Part shown: positions 55,396 to 64,000 of the stretch, piece by piece
Layout of the letters: each line of letters starts with the position of its first letter
Numbering within the stretch: position 1 is the stretch's first letter
Source of the DNA: Dendrophyllia cribrosa
Lineage: Eukaryota > Cnidaria > Anthozoa > Scleractinia > Dendrophylliidae
DNA length: 64,000 bases
Assembly (NCBI GenBank): GCA_024195265.1
Contig: JAJLRJ010000010.1
Span: forward strand, 931,282 to 995,281
Reading direction: 5' to 3'
Translations under genes and position numbers: made by a program
The notes under the pieces: generated by a model
The model's input: only the letters and a program-made list of their open reading frames with translations
Told to the model about the DNA's origin: nothing
The model's database searches: none

Positions 55396-55874
55396 CTCGA
55401 AACAACAAAACAGATTCCTGGCGTAAAATGACGCTTAATCTCAAAAGAATTCAATCTAGTTATCTGCAGATTAATATACTGGGTGTTGAGTTTAAAAAAG
55501 AGGAATTACACAATCTCCAAACCCTTCTTTTCTTGTATAACAAAAGTTGAAATAGTGATTGTGACGGGTACCTACTGCCAAAAGTGAAAGGCGTTCGAAA
55601 AGTGGCAAACTCTTCTTTACCCGGGAGGGGTAAGTTTCGCTTGTTCTGTCCGTTATTATAAGAAAGTTCTTTTTACAATGTATTTCCTTTTAAATATCAA
55701 AGTTATAAAGTAAAGTCTTAGGTTTATTTCAGCTTTGTCCTTTTCCAATGTTCTATGTTTTTTAATTTTTTAATTTTCTACCCACACCGTCACCCTTGAC
55801 CGTCACCCACACCTTCCTCCACAAACCTAATACCTATGGCCCAGTCTTCACTCTGTTAGATGTTATTTAACAAA
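55396..55874. promoter_or_regulatory. Head-to-head promoter interval
   Basis: 479 bp separate the carbonic anhydrase and TEN1 start codons. No other gene fits, so both promoters, or one bidirectional promoter, must lie here. No TATA box was assigned. Confidence 0.6.
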
Positions 55875-55969
55875 ATGGCGGGCATTTCGAGTGGACAGAT
55901 TCTCCGTTTGAAAGAAGTGCTTCAGCTGGATAGAAGTTTGGATGGTAAATCTGCCAGAACCTGGGGAAG
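55875..55969 (+). CDS. TEN1: TEN1 exon 1
   Basis: ATG in acaaaATGGCG. 31 codons plus 2 bases. Confidence 0.9.
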
Positions 55970-57244
55970 GTGAGTTTTAGCCGGAGTTTGATTGTGGAAC
56001 GGAGAGAGAGAGACGGGAGATTCTGAGCATCTTGTTTGGATCTCATATACCCCTCATGTCACTCCCTGTTCAGTCCTGCCTTTCCTCGATTTCTCCAAAC
56101 TCTTTTTTAATCACAAAATATTAGATGCACAAAAGTGTTAAATCTGTCTCCTATTTTTCTATATCCGGCCACCTTGGCAATAGATTTTCCTGCCCTCTCT
56201 TTCCCCCCGTCCTACACTACTGTAGACTTCGTACCCCCTATTCTCCTGGTTACTGCCTCCTCAGTCCTGCCACTCTCTGCAATGTTTTAGGTGGGGTGTA
56301 CCCCAGGGACCTTTGAAGTGTTTCATCACAACCTAGACCTTCTCTTATGCTCCGTCTACTAAATAGCATCAGCTGATCTGTAAATCAAGCTGCACTGTTT
56401 TTGCATTTTATATCATAACCATTATCATCATTATACTAAAATCCAACCAGAAACTCCATCTGAAACTCACCTCACCCCTTTCCTTGTCCTTGTTCACCCT
56501 AGTTTTACAAACCTTACCTGACACAGTTGTGGATTTAGGGAGAAATATGGGGAAGAACCCGGGTGGTCCACCCTCCCAGCCCTCATATTGCCAAAAAATA
56601 AGGGGACAGGGTCAACAACTTTTTTCAGTCTTAAACATTTTCACTTTGCCCCTCCCCCCCCCCCCCCCCCCGCTATTCCCCTCAGCCCCCACCATCCCCC
56701 TCCCTCCTTACAATGGAGCCTGGCTCTGCCTCTGTTTCAGTATAGTGTAATATGTGGATAGAGGCAGGAGGCTGAAAAACCGAGAAAAAGAGGAGGAAAC
56801 TAGATAAGGTAAATAATAATAAGGTTCATATAAAACGCATCATGCATCATGCATCATGCATCATGCATCATGCATCATGCATCATGTCGATGCTTTTACA
56901 AATATAGTTAAATGTCTGGAAGTTCAGATCCCACCTAATTGTTGGTTACACTGTGTGTTTATACTTTTAGGGCAATGGTTCATGACATCACTAAGAGTCA
57001 GTTGAAAGTTTGTGAGGACGGCTGTGAAATGTTGATTGACACTTCGCTTGTGGAACCAATGGCTTTCAACAGAGGTTCCATGTATCAATTCATTGGAGAA
57101 ATTCATGTTGATGAAAAACTGACTTTAAGAGCAAGAATAGCTACCTGTATTGATGGAATGGACATGGAACTTTTTAACCAGGCTTTAGATGTCCGACGAA
57201 AATACCTGAAGGAAGAAATATTCCCTCAAGTTCAGCTTGAATGA
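55875..57244 (+). CDS. TEN1: TEN1, CST telomere complex subunit, 2 exons
   Basis: TEN1 is the small OB-fold subunit of the CTC1-STN1-TEN1 complex, which binds single-stranded DNA at telomeres and helps fill-in synthesis. Exons 55875-55969 and 56971-57244 join in phase 2 (GGGAAG|GTGAGT ... ttatacttttag|GG), giving 122 residues. Human TEN1 has 123. Visible landmarks are SARTWGR (human LRTFGR), IDTSLVEPMAFNRGSMYQFI (human CTKLVEPFHAQVGSLYIVLG) and ATCIDGMDMELFNQAL (human LTCVEGMNLPLLEQAI). Complete and unbroken. Polyadenylation hexamers lie at 57369 and 57402. Confidence 0.95.
56654..56671 (+). repeat. Poly-C run in the TEN1 intron
   Basis: 18 C. Similar runs occur at 46850-46872, 48501-48525 and 55004-55027. 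Confidence 0.9.
56839..56886 (+). repeat. (gcatcat)n microsatellite
   Basis: Six to seven tandem 7-bp units, in the TEN1 intron just before exon 2. Confidence 0.9.
56971..57244 (+). CDS. TEN1: TEN1 exon 2
   Basis: Most of the OB fold. Stop TGA at 57242-57244. Confidence 0.95.
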
Positions 57245-57368
57245 TTGAGTAACTTTTTTATCATCCTTTCCATTGTGGCCAGCATTCCCTTGAATGCCTG
57301 TGTATTATAACCAGGATTAAACAAAAAAAATTGGTTTCAAAATTAATCCACTTCTGTTCTAAACTCAT

Positions 57369-57407
57369 AATAAAAATTACTGTCTTTGCAAGAAAAAACT
57401 GAATAAA
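57369..57407 (+). other. TEN1: TEN1 polyadenylation hexamers
   Basis: AATAAA at 57369-57374 and 57402-57407, 125 and 158 bases after the stop. Confidence 0.6.
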
Positions 57408-57640
57408 ATTTTGCAGTATCAGTCCTTTTTTATTTGTATTTATCACTTCATTAGAAAATTTATAATTATAACGCAATTTTGTAAGATGTTTTTGGTCTAT
57501 AAGAGAGGTATCCATCTTGCATTCTCTAATGATGTAATCCATGCAAATTTGCAACAAAGTGCCGCGATCTGCACTTCTCACCCTCCCCTCCCACAAGTTT
57601 AAAATTATCCGTGTGTAACCAGGTGATTCGTACAAAAGGG

Positions 57641-57825
57641 ATGGCGCGCTTTGGAAGCGTAAACAAGAAACATGCAAAAGAAACACAGAAATTACCAAAT
57701 CATACCCGTAATTTCCAATACTACTTAATTGTAGGGATCGCATCTTTACTGTGCTATTTAAATTCGTTGTTTGGCGAGTTCGTTTATGATGATTATGAAG
57801 TTATAGAGACAAACACGGATATAAG
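57641..57825 (+). CDS. TMTC-like exon 1
   Basis: ATG at 57641 (agggATGG). The upstream in-frame GTG at 57611 is not needed. Donor ATAAG|GTAGGT leaves phase 2. Confidence 0.9.
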
Positions 57826-60800
57826 GTAGGTGAACCGAATCGAGTCTGTAATATGAAGCTTCTTTTGTTTACAAAAATACGGTTACCGCAAGCAGCGACT
57901 CGAGCTTATAACTGAATTTCAGACCAGCTACGATGGAGCTAAAGGTATAAACGATTAAAATAAATAAGGTTTCGTTAGAAAACGAACGGAAAGCACGCCA
58001 GAGGTGAAGCTTTTAAATTGGCTTTAGTTGCGCCTCAAACTTGTATTAATTTCACCAGAAACAACAATACGAGAGGTTCAATTAAGTTAGAGGCCGGGAG
58101 GTTGAAATTTTGCCAAACCCCTGAGCCCAAACCCCTGAGCTCATGTGAGTTTTTAATCCACAGTTTTGCACAGTGAAGTAGTTTGGCCATAAAATTTGTT
58201 TTTGCCACGTTCATTTGCTTCGATGCGGAAAATTACAGACGGTCAATTGACATATGCCTGACAGCTTGTTTCTTAACATAATCGTTTAAGACCGCGTTGA
58301 TGCGGTCACTTTATTATTTCATGAAAAATTAGTCATATCAGTCCAACTTGCGAGGAAAAAGTTTGTTATTTGGCAAAGATGTACAGTTTTCTACCAGAAG
58401 AATCAGCACGATCCGGAATTATTAAAACCGTAAAGGACTGACGTTTGTTTTGCGCTAAAAAAGACGTCAACGCTTTTGTGGTAAAAATAACAATAATAAT
58501 ACCGTATGCAAAATTTATGTTCAAACAAAATGCAAATTTTTTTAAGCCGAAAAGGATAATTAAGTAATACCGCGTTTATTGAATATAGTCGTGAAGTTGC
58601 GACCGCATATAGCTTTCTGTGTACAAGTTTTTAACACGCTGCGAAATTTTAAGCTTAAATGTGTGAACCGAACCGTACTGTTTTGTCTAGATCAGAGTTT
58701 ATGACAATAGTTTTCGAAAAAAATATTTATTCGGTCTCTCTCACCGACTCTTCATGATCAACTCATAGAAGTCAACTGAATCAAACGTTTTGATAAAAAA
58801 TAGGTATTCTAAATCGGCGAGGACAATGCTCTATTTTACTTAACCTGTGTTTCAGGCCGGCTATTTTAAAAAAGGATTAAGACTTTTTAAGTAAAACACA
58901 AACTTGTTCTATTATTGTTGTAAGAGGTTAAAAATAGACGAAACGCAACATGCCACTAGGAATTATCCATAAGGTCACATAATCCGCAGACAATTAAGCA
59001 ATGACAACGTAAAAACAACAGAAAATATTTACCAAAAAAATGTGCATATGATGAGTTTTGCAGCCTGAAAATTAAACCCATTTAAGGACGGTGCCACCTA
59101 TTGTTGTTGCGCATACGTTCTGCGCATGCATTGCGCGATAATCGCGCGAGACACTGTTTGTTTTTTAAACGCGAACGCGCGAGGTAAAGGCTAAGTTCCG
59201 CCCACTTTTCATGTCAAAATGTCAACTTCTTGGCTCAGTTTCTAAACTTAGAAGATAAATAGAGTTCTCAAAAATCTCTGAAAATGTGTTTATAGACCTT
59301 CTGCAGCCTAAAAATGCTAAATTCTTTCTCTATTTTGCAAACGACAGAGCCTCGGTAATGAAACTATTTTGAGCTAATTGGCGATGCCGCCTCGATCAGC
59401 AGAACGCGTACGTTTTGCCTTTCTTTACGAAGATTGTTTACATTGGCTCCTTTTCTTAATTCAAAATTTCAACAAAACTTCAAGTCAAACCAGACTAGTG
59501 TTTCTTTTTTATATAAAACAAGCATACCGTAAGGCATAAAATCCAAGGAAAGGCTGGCATGTTGTTATTTCCAATTTGCACAAGTTTTTGTTTTGGCGGC
59601 CAAACTCGCGTTGTTTGAAATTTTTGTTTAAATCTTTGCCAGTGACCATTTTTGCGAATAAAAAAAAGTATATAACAAAAGCAGAAAAACAACTGTTCCA
59701 GTTAAATCAAACAATCGTCTAAAAGGAGAATTGAGATGAGCAAAGCGTTTTCAAAACGACCGTTTTTGACAATTGGTGAAATCTATATAAGCTTAAGCTT
59801 AAAAACAAGGCTGAAGCCAGCAACTAAAGAAAACTGGCCGCTCCAAAGCCGGGAAGCATCCGACTAAAGTATTCCCTCCCTCGATTGCTGGCCAACATGG
59901 TTTTAGTGTAATCTTTCGTAAACACATTCGTGCATTTAGGTACAATTGATTTCCTTTATTCTCTTTTATAGGCAAGTGGTGTTTTTCGAAGTCGCATCGT
60001 GTCAGTTCTCAACTTCTTTGCATTAGAACAAATTTTGACAGGCGAAAAACGTACCGTGATAAACTGAAAAGAAATCTTATCTTTTTAGATCAAATAAAGC
60101 CGTAGACTTCGACAAAAAAGTGTTTTATTATTTCACGATTTTTTTAAAATTAAAGTGTATCGACTAATTTTTTCCAAAGTTATCAGAGAATCCATGAAAA
60201 CTATAGGAGTTTCACAAGAAAATAAACACGCGGCCAAATGAATTACAAAACTCAAGCACTTTTCGACAAATATTTCTTACATTTTGACTCCAAATAACCG
60301 TTAAAAGACTAACCTGCCAATCTAGAGTTTTTCGGCAGCCGACCAGTCACCTCGATATAGCACTGATGTTTTCAAGTCGGTAATGGATCGGAAGAAGATG
60401 CACACAATGTAAAGTTCTTGTACCCGGAGGAACATAATAAATCCGTAGATCCACTGTAGATCAATGGAAGTGAACCGATTTTGCGTTTTTACTCCTTTAC
60501 TGTGCTGCTTGACCTTGAAATCCCCGAAAAATGTCTCTCAAAAGAGCAACTTACAGCTACAAATAGAATTAACTTTGAATTCTACAATGTTTGTCTTTTT
60601 ATTGTACCTGAAAGTAAAAGTTTTGAACGGAAAGCCGTCGAGTGGAAATCCCAGCATGCCCCCGAAAAAGACACGCACAATATTTAACTTACTAGGGAGG
60701 GCATAGAAAAAAATGTCGCGGACCCCGAAAGCCATTCCGTAAAAGTTGAAAACATCTAAATATAACTTGTAAAAACGCGTGGTGACCCCTACTTTTTCTC

Positions 60801-63652
60801 TTATAAAATGGAAGTGGTAAGTATATTAAGCACACAATTAATTTTTTGTTGTTGGCAAAAGTTATTTAGACTGTATTTTTGGCGAACGTGGGAAAGCTGT
60901 CAGGGCCGATAAATGGCTCTGTTGTGATGATTTTGTAAATAAAAACACATAAACAGTAGTTGTTATGTTACCATTCGTTATGTGTTTTAGAGATTTTTAG
61001 AATTATTGTTGCTTTTGTGTATGTAAAGGCGAATTCTAAGGAAATCCGCGAAGAAAGATCTATTTTTCCTTTTTTCGAAAAAATGCTGATGTCAGCATTT
61101 TTTCCAGATTGAAGCTTAATTATCTCCGAAAAATGCGTGGTTACCCCCAATTTTCTCTTTGGATTCCAATAGCCCCTACTAAGATCTACTTTTCCGCATA
61201 GTCAAAAACCTGGCAAAATACCTTGCCATTAGGTGGCACCGTCCTTAAAGAAGGATTTTTTGCAACTTTGCTACAAAGTAACATTATGCCAAAGAGAAGA
61301 GATGTATACCTTTCGTAAATCAATTTTTAGTGAAAAAAGTTATGTGAAATTTTGGAATTCGCTGTTGTATTAAACTGGACGTTTTGACAACTGAAGAGGA
61401 ACCTAGAGTTTTTAGTAACATGCAGCTGAAGTACTTCTGCTGCCATTCCATATCAACACTTTGGAAGACCAAGAAATTAATCTGGGACATGATATTATTT
61501 TCACAAAGGTTGCGATTTTAATCTGGAACATCCCTGGATGATTCTGTTCTTAATTTCAACGACTAAGTATAGATACGCCTTGAAAATTCTTCAAGTTTTC
61601 TGCCCGTTCCACACTGCTCAGTTTAAGTCGAAAGTTGACCGTTTAATAAAATCTAACTCCGTGTTAACTTGAACTAAGACCGTCTTGTAGCCATGCAATT
61701 TCAAGACTCGTCGTCCGTAAATTTGTCCGTGCAAGTTTTGACCGGTAATAGAAAAGTAGCAGCTGCAACGCGGTCGGTGAGAAAAAAGAAACTTTGAAAA
61801 AGAGACGATTCTTGTGCATGTCAGGAGTAGAACAGCTGGCAAAGCCCAATTCAGTGCATGCACTGCACGCGACGTTTACACGTTTTGCACGTGATAAATT
61901 GAATGATGAAATGAGTATTTCTCGCAATGCAGCTTGTTGCAGCAAACGTGAATTGAACGAATTTACAGGGTCATCTACTGTTGTTGAGTGTAGCAGTAGC
62001 AATACCTGCGTAAAACCCTGAAACACAGGTGTAATCTAACAAATTACATAACAGCGGCCGCATTATTATTTGCCTGTAGGGCAATTTCTTTTGGAAAAAC
62101 TTTATTTTTCCAACTTGAACGCTAAAGTTAGATCTGGCGCTCTTAAACACTTCATGACCCTCTATATGAGTTTTATCGAAAGAAACGTTATCGAAAAACA
62201 GAAAAAACATAAACCATAAATGATTACGACACGATGGAATGCTGGCGAACAAGACAAATAAGGCTTTCTAACATTTCCTCTATTAATATTTAAGATGTAT
62301 TCCTTACTAAAAGATTTAGGAGGAGGCAAGGGAAAGAATGAAAACCCTTATGAACCTTGCGTTCCGCGCACCCAAAAAACGCCTGTTACGTAGGCTGCTT
62401 AAGGCTGGTTATCGGCTAACGACGAAATCGGAGTCGTAATCAGAAGCGCCATAGTTAATAGAACAAACTGGTTATGAAGCTCAAGAAATTTCAAAAAGTG
62501 TGTACAAAGCTGCTTTGTTTTATGTTGAACGAACCGTGACCCTGCACATTGTTTTGTTTAACGTGTGAGCCCTAATGTTTCTACTGGTCAGTTGCTCATA
62601 TGCATTTCAATACCTTTTTGTGTTTTGTGCAGGGTCAAGGCAAACGAACAAAAGAAATGGAGAACAAAGACATATAACAAAGGATTGACTGAGTTTCATA
62701 ACCAGTTTATTCTATTAACTATGGAAGCGCAGAGCGTTACGATCTAGTGAAAATCAAACCGACGGAATCGGAAGAAGATTACGGAGTCATAAGCGGAATC
62801 GGAAGAAAATGGAACCGTTCTGATTCTGCCGACTCCGATTCCGTCGAGCTTATGACTCCACTTACGACTCCGATTTTCGATTTTCACTAGGTTGGAAGCA
62901 CTCTTACGACTCCGTCTACGACTCCGACTCCGACTCCGACTCCGTCGCCAGTGAAAACCAGCCTTCAATATCTATTGGAGTTTCCCAGGCAACAATTAAC
63001 CAAACTATTAGCGTTTGACTTGCTGAATTAAACCTCACCTTTTTTTCTTCTTTGCAGACCTTCATCTCCACTCTCCAACTTGTTCACAAACGATTTTTGG
63101 GGCCTACCATTAAAAAGCAACGAATCGCACAAGTCGTATCGTCCTATAACTGTACTAACATTTCGCTGGAACTTCCTCATAGGAGGACTTAATCCCATAG
63201 GATATCATATCATCAACGTATTCCTTCACTCTACAGTTTCCCTGCTATTTTTCCATCTTTGTACAAGGATATTTAATGGCTGTCTTAGTGCAAAACAGTT
63301 CATTGTCTTTTCTATGTGCATTGTTTTTCGCCCTTCATCCCATTCACACCGAAGCTGTATCAAACGTCGTTGGCCGCGCAGATGTTCTTTGTGGATTATT
63401 TTACCTTTTAGCACTGTTGTCATATATAAATTCTTTCTCTGATGCAAAGACATCCGAAGGAAATAAAAGACCAGCGAGATATTCAAAGTTTTGGCTCGCA
63501 TCGTGTATATTTTGGTGCGTTTTGGCTCTGTTCAGCAAGGAGCAGGGAATTACTGTTTTTGGAGTTTGTGTTGTATATGATGTTTTATTCGTCTGCAAGT
63601 TTAATGGAGAGCATTTTTTCAAAGCAATGGCTTCAGCTGTGACGGTGTTAAG
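57641..63652 (+). CDS. TMTC family O-mannosyltransferase, exons 1 and 2 (gene leaves window)
   Basis: TMTC proteins are ER membrane enzymes of the GT-C fold that put O-mannose on cadherin-type domains. They have an N-terminal membrane part and C-terminal TPR repeats. Exon 1 (57641-57825) gives one membrane segment and FVYDDYEVIETNTDIR, with the conserved luminal acidic pair DD. Exon 2 (63058-63652) continues PSSPLSNLFTNDFWGLPL, HKSYRPITVLTFRWNFLIGG and LNPIGYHIINVFLH, then in another frame FALHPIHTEAVSNVVGRADV. These are hallmark TMTC sequences. A surplus A in aaaa at 63292-63295 would explain the frame change and makes the donor phase (AAG|GTGAGA) agree. The TPR region lies beyond the window. 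Which of TMTC1-4 is not settled. Confidence 0.92.
57826..59091. other. TMTC intron 1, left part
   Basis: No coding or clear terminal-repeat structure seen. Confidence 0.4.
59092..61248. mobile_element. TTAA-bounded 2.2-kb element, TIR start GGACGGTGCCACC
   Basis: ttaaggacggtgccaccta at the left and taggtggcaccgtccttaa at the right. The interior shares the ggtgacccctactttttct motif (in reverse) with the 18993-19618 element. No transposase was recognised. Confidence 0.8.
61249..62401. other. TMTC intron 1, right part
   Basis: A 120-codon minus-strand frame (61664-62026) lacks any recognised domain and is not called. Confidence 0.4.
62402..62965. mobile_element. Inverted-repeat element with AGGCTGGTT ends and gactccg repeats
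   Basis: aaggctggttatcggctaac at the left. The right end in reverse reads aaggctggttttcactggcg. The right third consists of gactccgactccg-type units in both orientations. 564 bp. Confidence 0.65.
63058..63652 (+). CDS. TMTC-like exon 2, one frame change
   Basis: Acceptor tttttcttctttgcag. Frame 2 from 63058 to about 63292, then frame 0 (63276-63652). Contains HPIHTEAVSNVVGRADVLCG. Confidence 0.9.
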
Positions 63653-63699
63653 GTGAGACGTTAACCTATTCAACCTTAGAATAAAACTTTAAGCCATGT

Positions 63700-63960
63700 A
63701 ATGTAGCTCTAACGTTTGAGTCTGACCATTCCAATGAAAGTTACTAAGCAATAAATTTCTGTGGTGCAGTTTATTATGCTGTACAAGGTGGTTCTAGCTT
63801 TTGAGTCTGTGGATGAAATCCTAAAGTGTGACCATTCAAATGAAAGCTACTGAGCAGTACTTTCCTGTGGTACTGTTTATTATGCGGTACAAAGTGGTTC
63901 TAGCTTTTGAGTCTGTGGATAAAATACTAAAATGTGACCACTTAAATGAACTTGGCTGTT
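63700..63960 (+). repeat. ~106-bp satellite, block E
   Basis: Two and a half units just after TMTC exon 2, same orientation as blocks B-D. Confidence 0.9.
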
Positions 63961-64000
63961 ATATAACATGTCAAAGGATGAAAGTTAAGTTAAAGATTGA

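Noticed and set aside
57611..57640. GTG start 10 codons upstream of the TMTC ATG
   Set aside because: The ATG at 57641 has a better context, and animal genes rarely start at GTG.
61664..62026. 120-codon minus-strand frame
   Set aside because: No recognised domain. It lies in a TMTC intron, and overlapping frames of similar length exist on both strands.

Overview
The window is eukaryotic nuclear DNA, most likely from a stony coral or a close anthozoan relative. Exons are short, with GT..AG introns of 0.3 to 6 kb. The recognisable genes are animal genes (TEN1, TMTC, FYTTD1/UIF, an SLC16-type transporter, a beta-class carbonic anhydrase and a Mab-21/cGAS-like enzyme). The rest is AT-rich and packed with inverted-repeat DNA elements, Penelope-like retroelements and tandem arrays. 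No species marker is present, so the coral assignment is an inference from gene content and repeat style.

Layout, left to right. 118-220 (-): first coding exon of a probable WD-repeat gene that runs off the left edge. 1744-3774 (+): a cGAS/Mab-21-like nucleotidyltransferase whose catalytic motif is split by two compensating single-base frameshifts. About 4-16.6 kb: no host gene, but a patchwork of inverted-repeat elements, an integrase-domain relic, a PIF/Harbinger relic, two copies of a LINE 3' end and a ~106-bp satellite. 16817-20305 (+): a three-exon gene for a secreted, dibasic-processed peptide with six cysteines in an inhibitor-cystine-knot-like order. About 20.3-25.4 kb: repeats, including a ~76-bp array of about 20 units. 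25386-35360 (-): the mRNA-export adaptor FYTTD1/UIF, seven exons recognised, 3' end not settled. 38570-47218 (-): a complete four-exon SLC16 (monocarboxylate transporter-like) gene. About 47.2-52.4 kb: nested inverted-repeat elements and a 34-bp array carrying CACGTG in each unit. 52442-55395 (-): complete four-exon beta-carbonic anhydrase. 55875-57244 (+): complete two-exon TEN1, head-to-head with the carbonic anhydrase. 57641-63652 and beyond (+): first two exons of a TMTC O-mannosyltransferase, running off the right edge.

The host genes are unrelated housekeeping, transport, immune and secreted-peptide genes, and nothing suggests a metabolic cluster. The close 5'-to-5' pair (carbonic anhydrase/TEN1, 479 bp between start codons) may share a promoter. 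Exon phases join cleanly for the transporter, the carbonic anhydrase, TEN1 and the cysteine-rich peptide. The nucleotidyltransferase, FYTTD1 and TMTC each carry frame breaks, and three of these can be placed in short runs of A. Together with a 272-bp almost pure G run, this suggests that some breaks are sequence-accuracy problems rather than decay.

The most unusual material is (1) the six-cysteine secreted peptide gene, (2) the frame-broken cGAS-like gene, (3) at least eleven inverted-repeat elements bounded by TTAA with termini starting AG or GG, (4) a Mutator-like element with a 9-bp target duplication, an unoccupied paralogous site in the same window and internal Pol III-like boxes, and (5) hammerhead-ribozyme-like cores in Penelope-type sequence.
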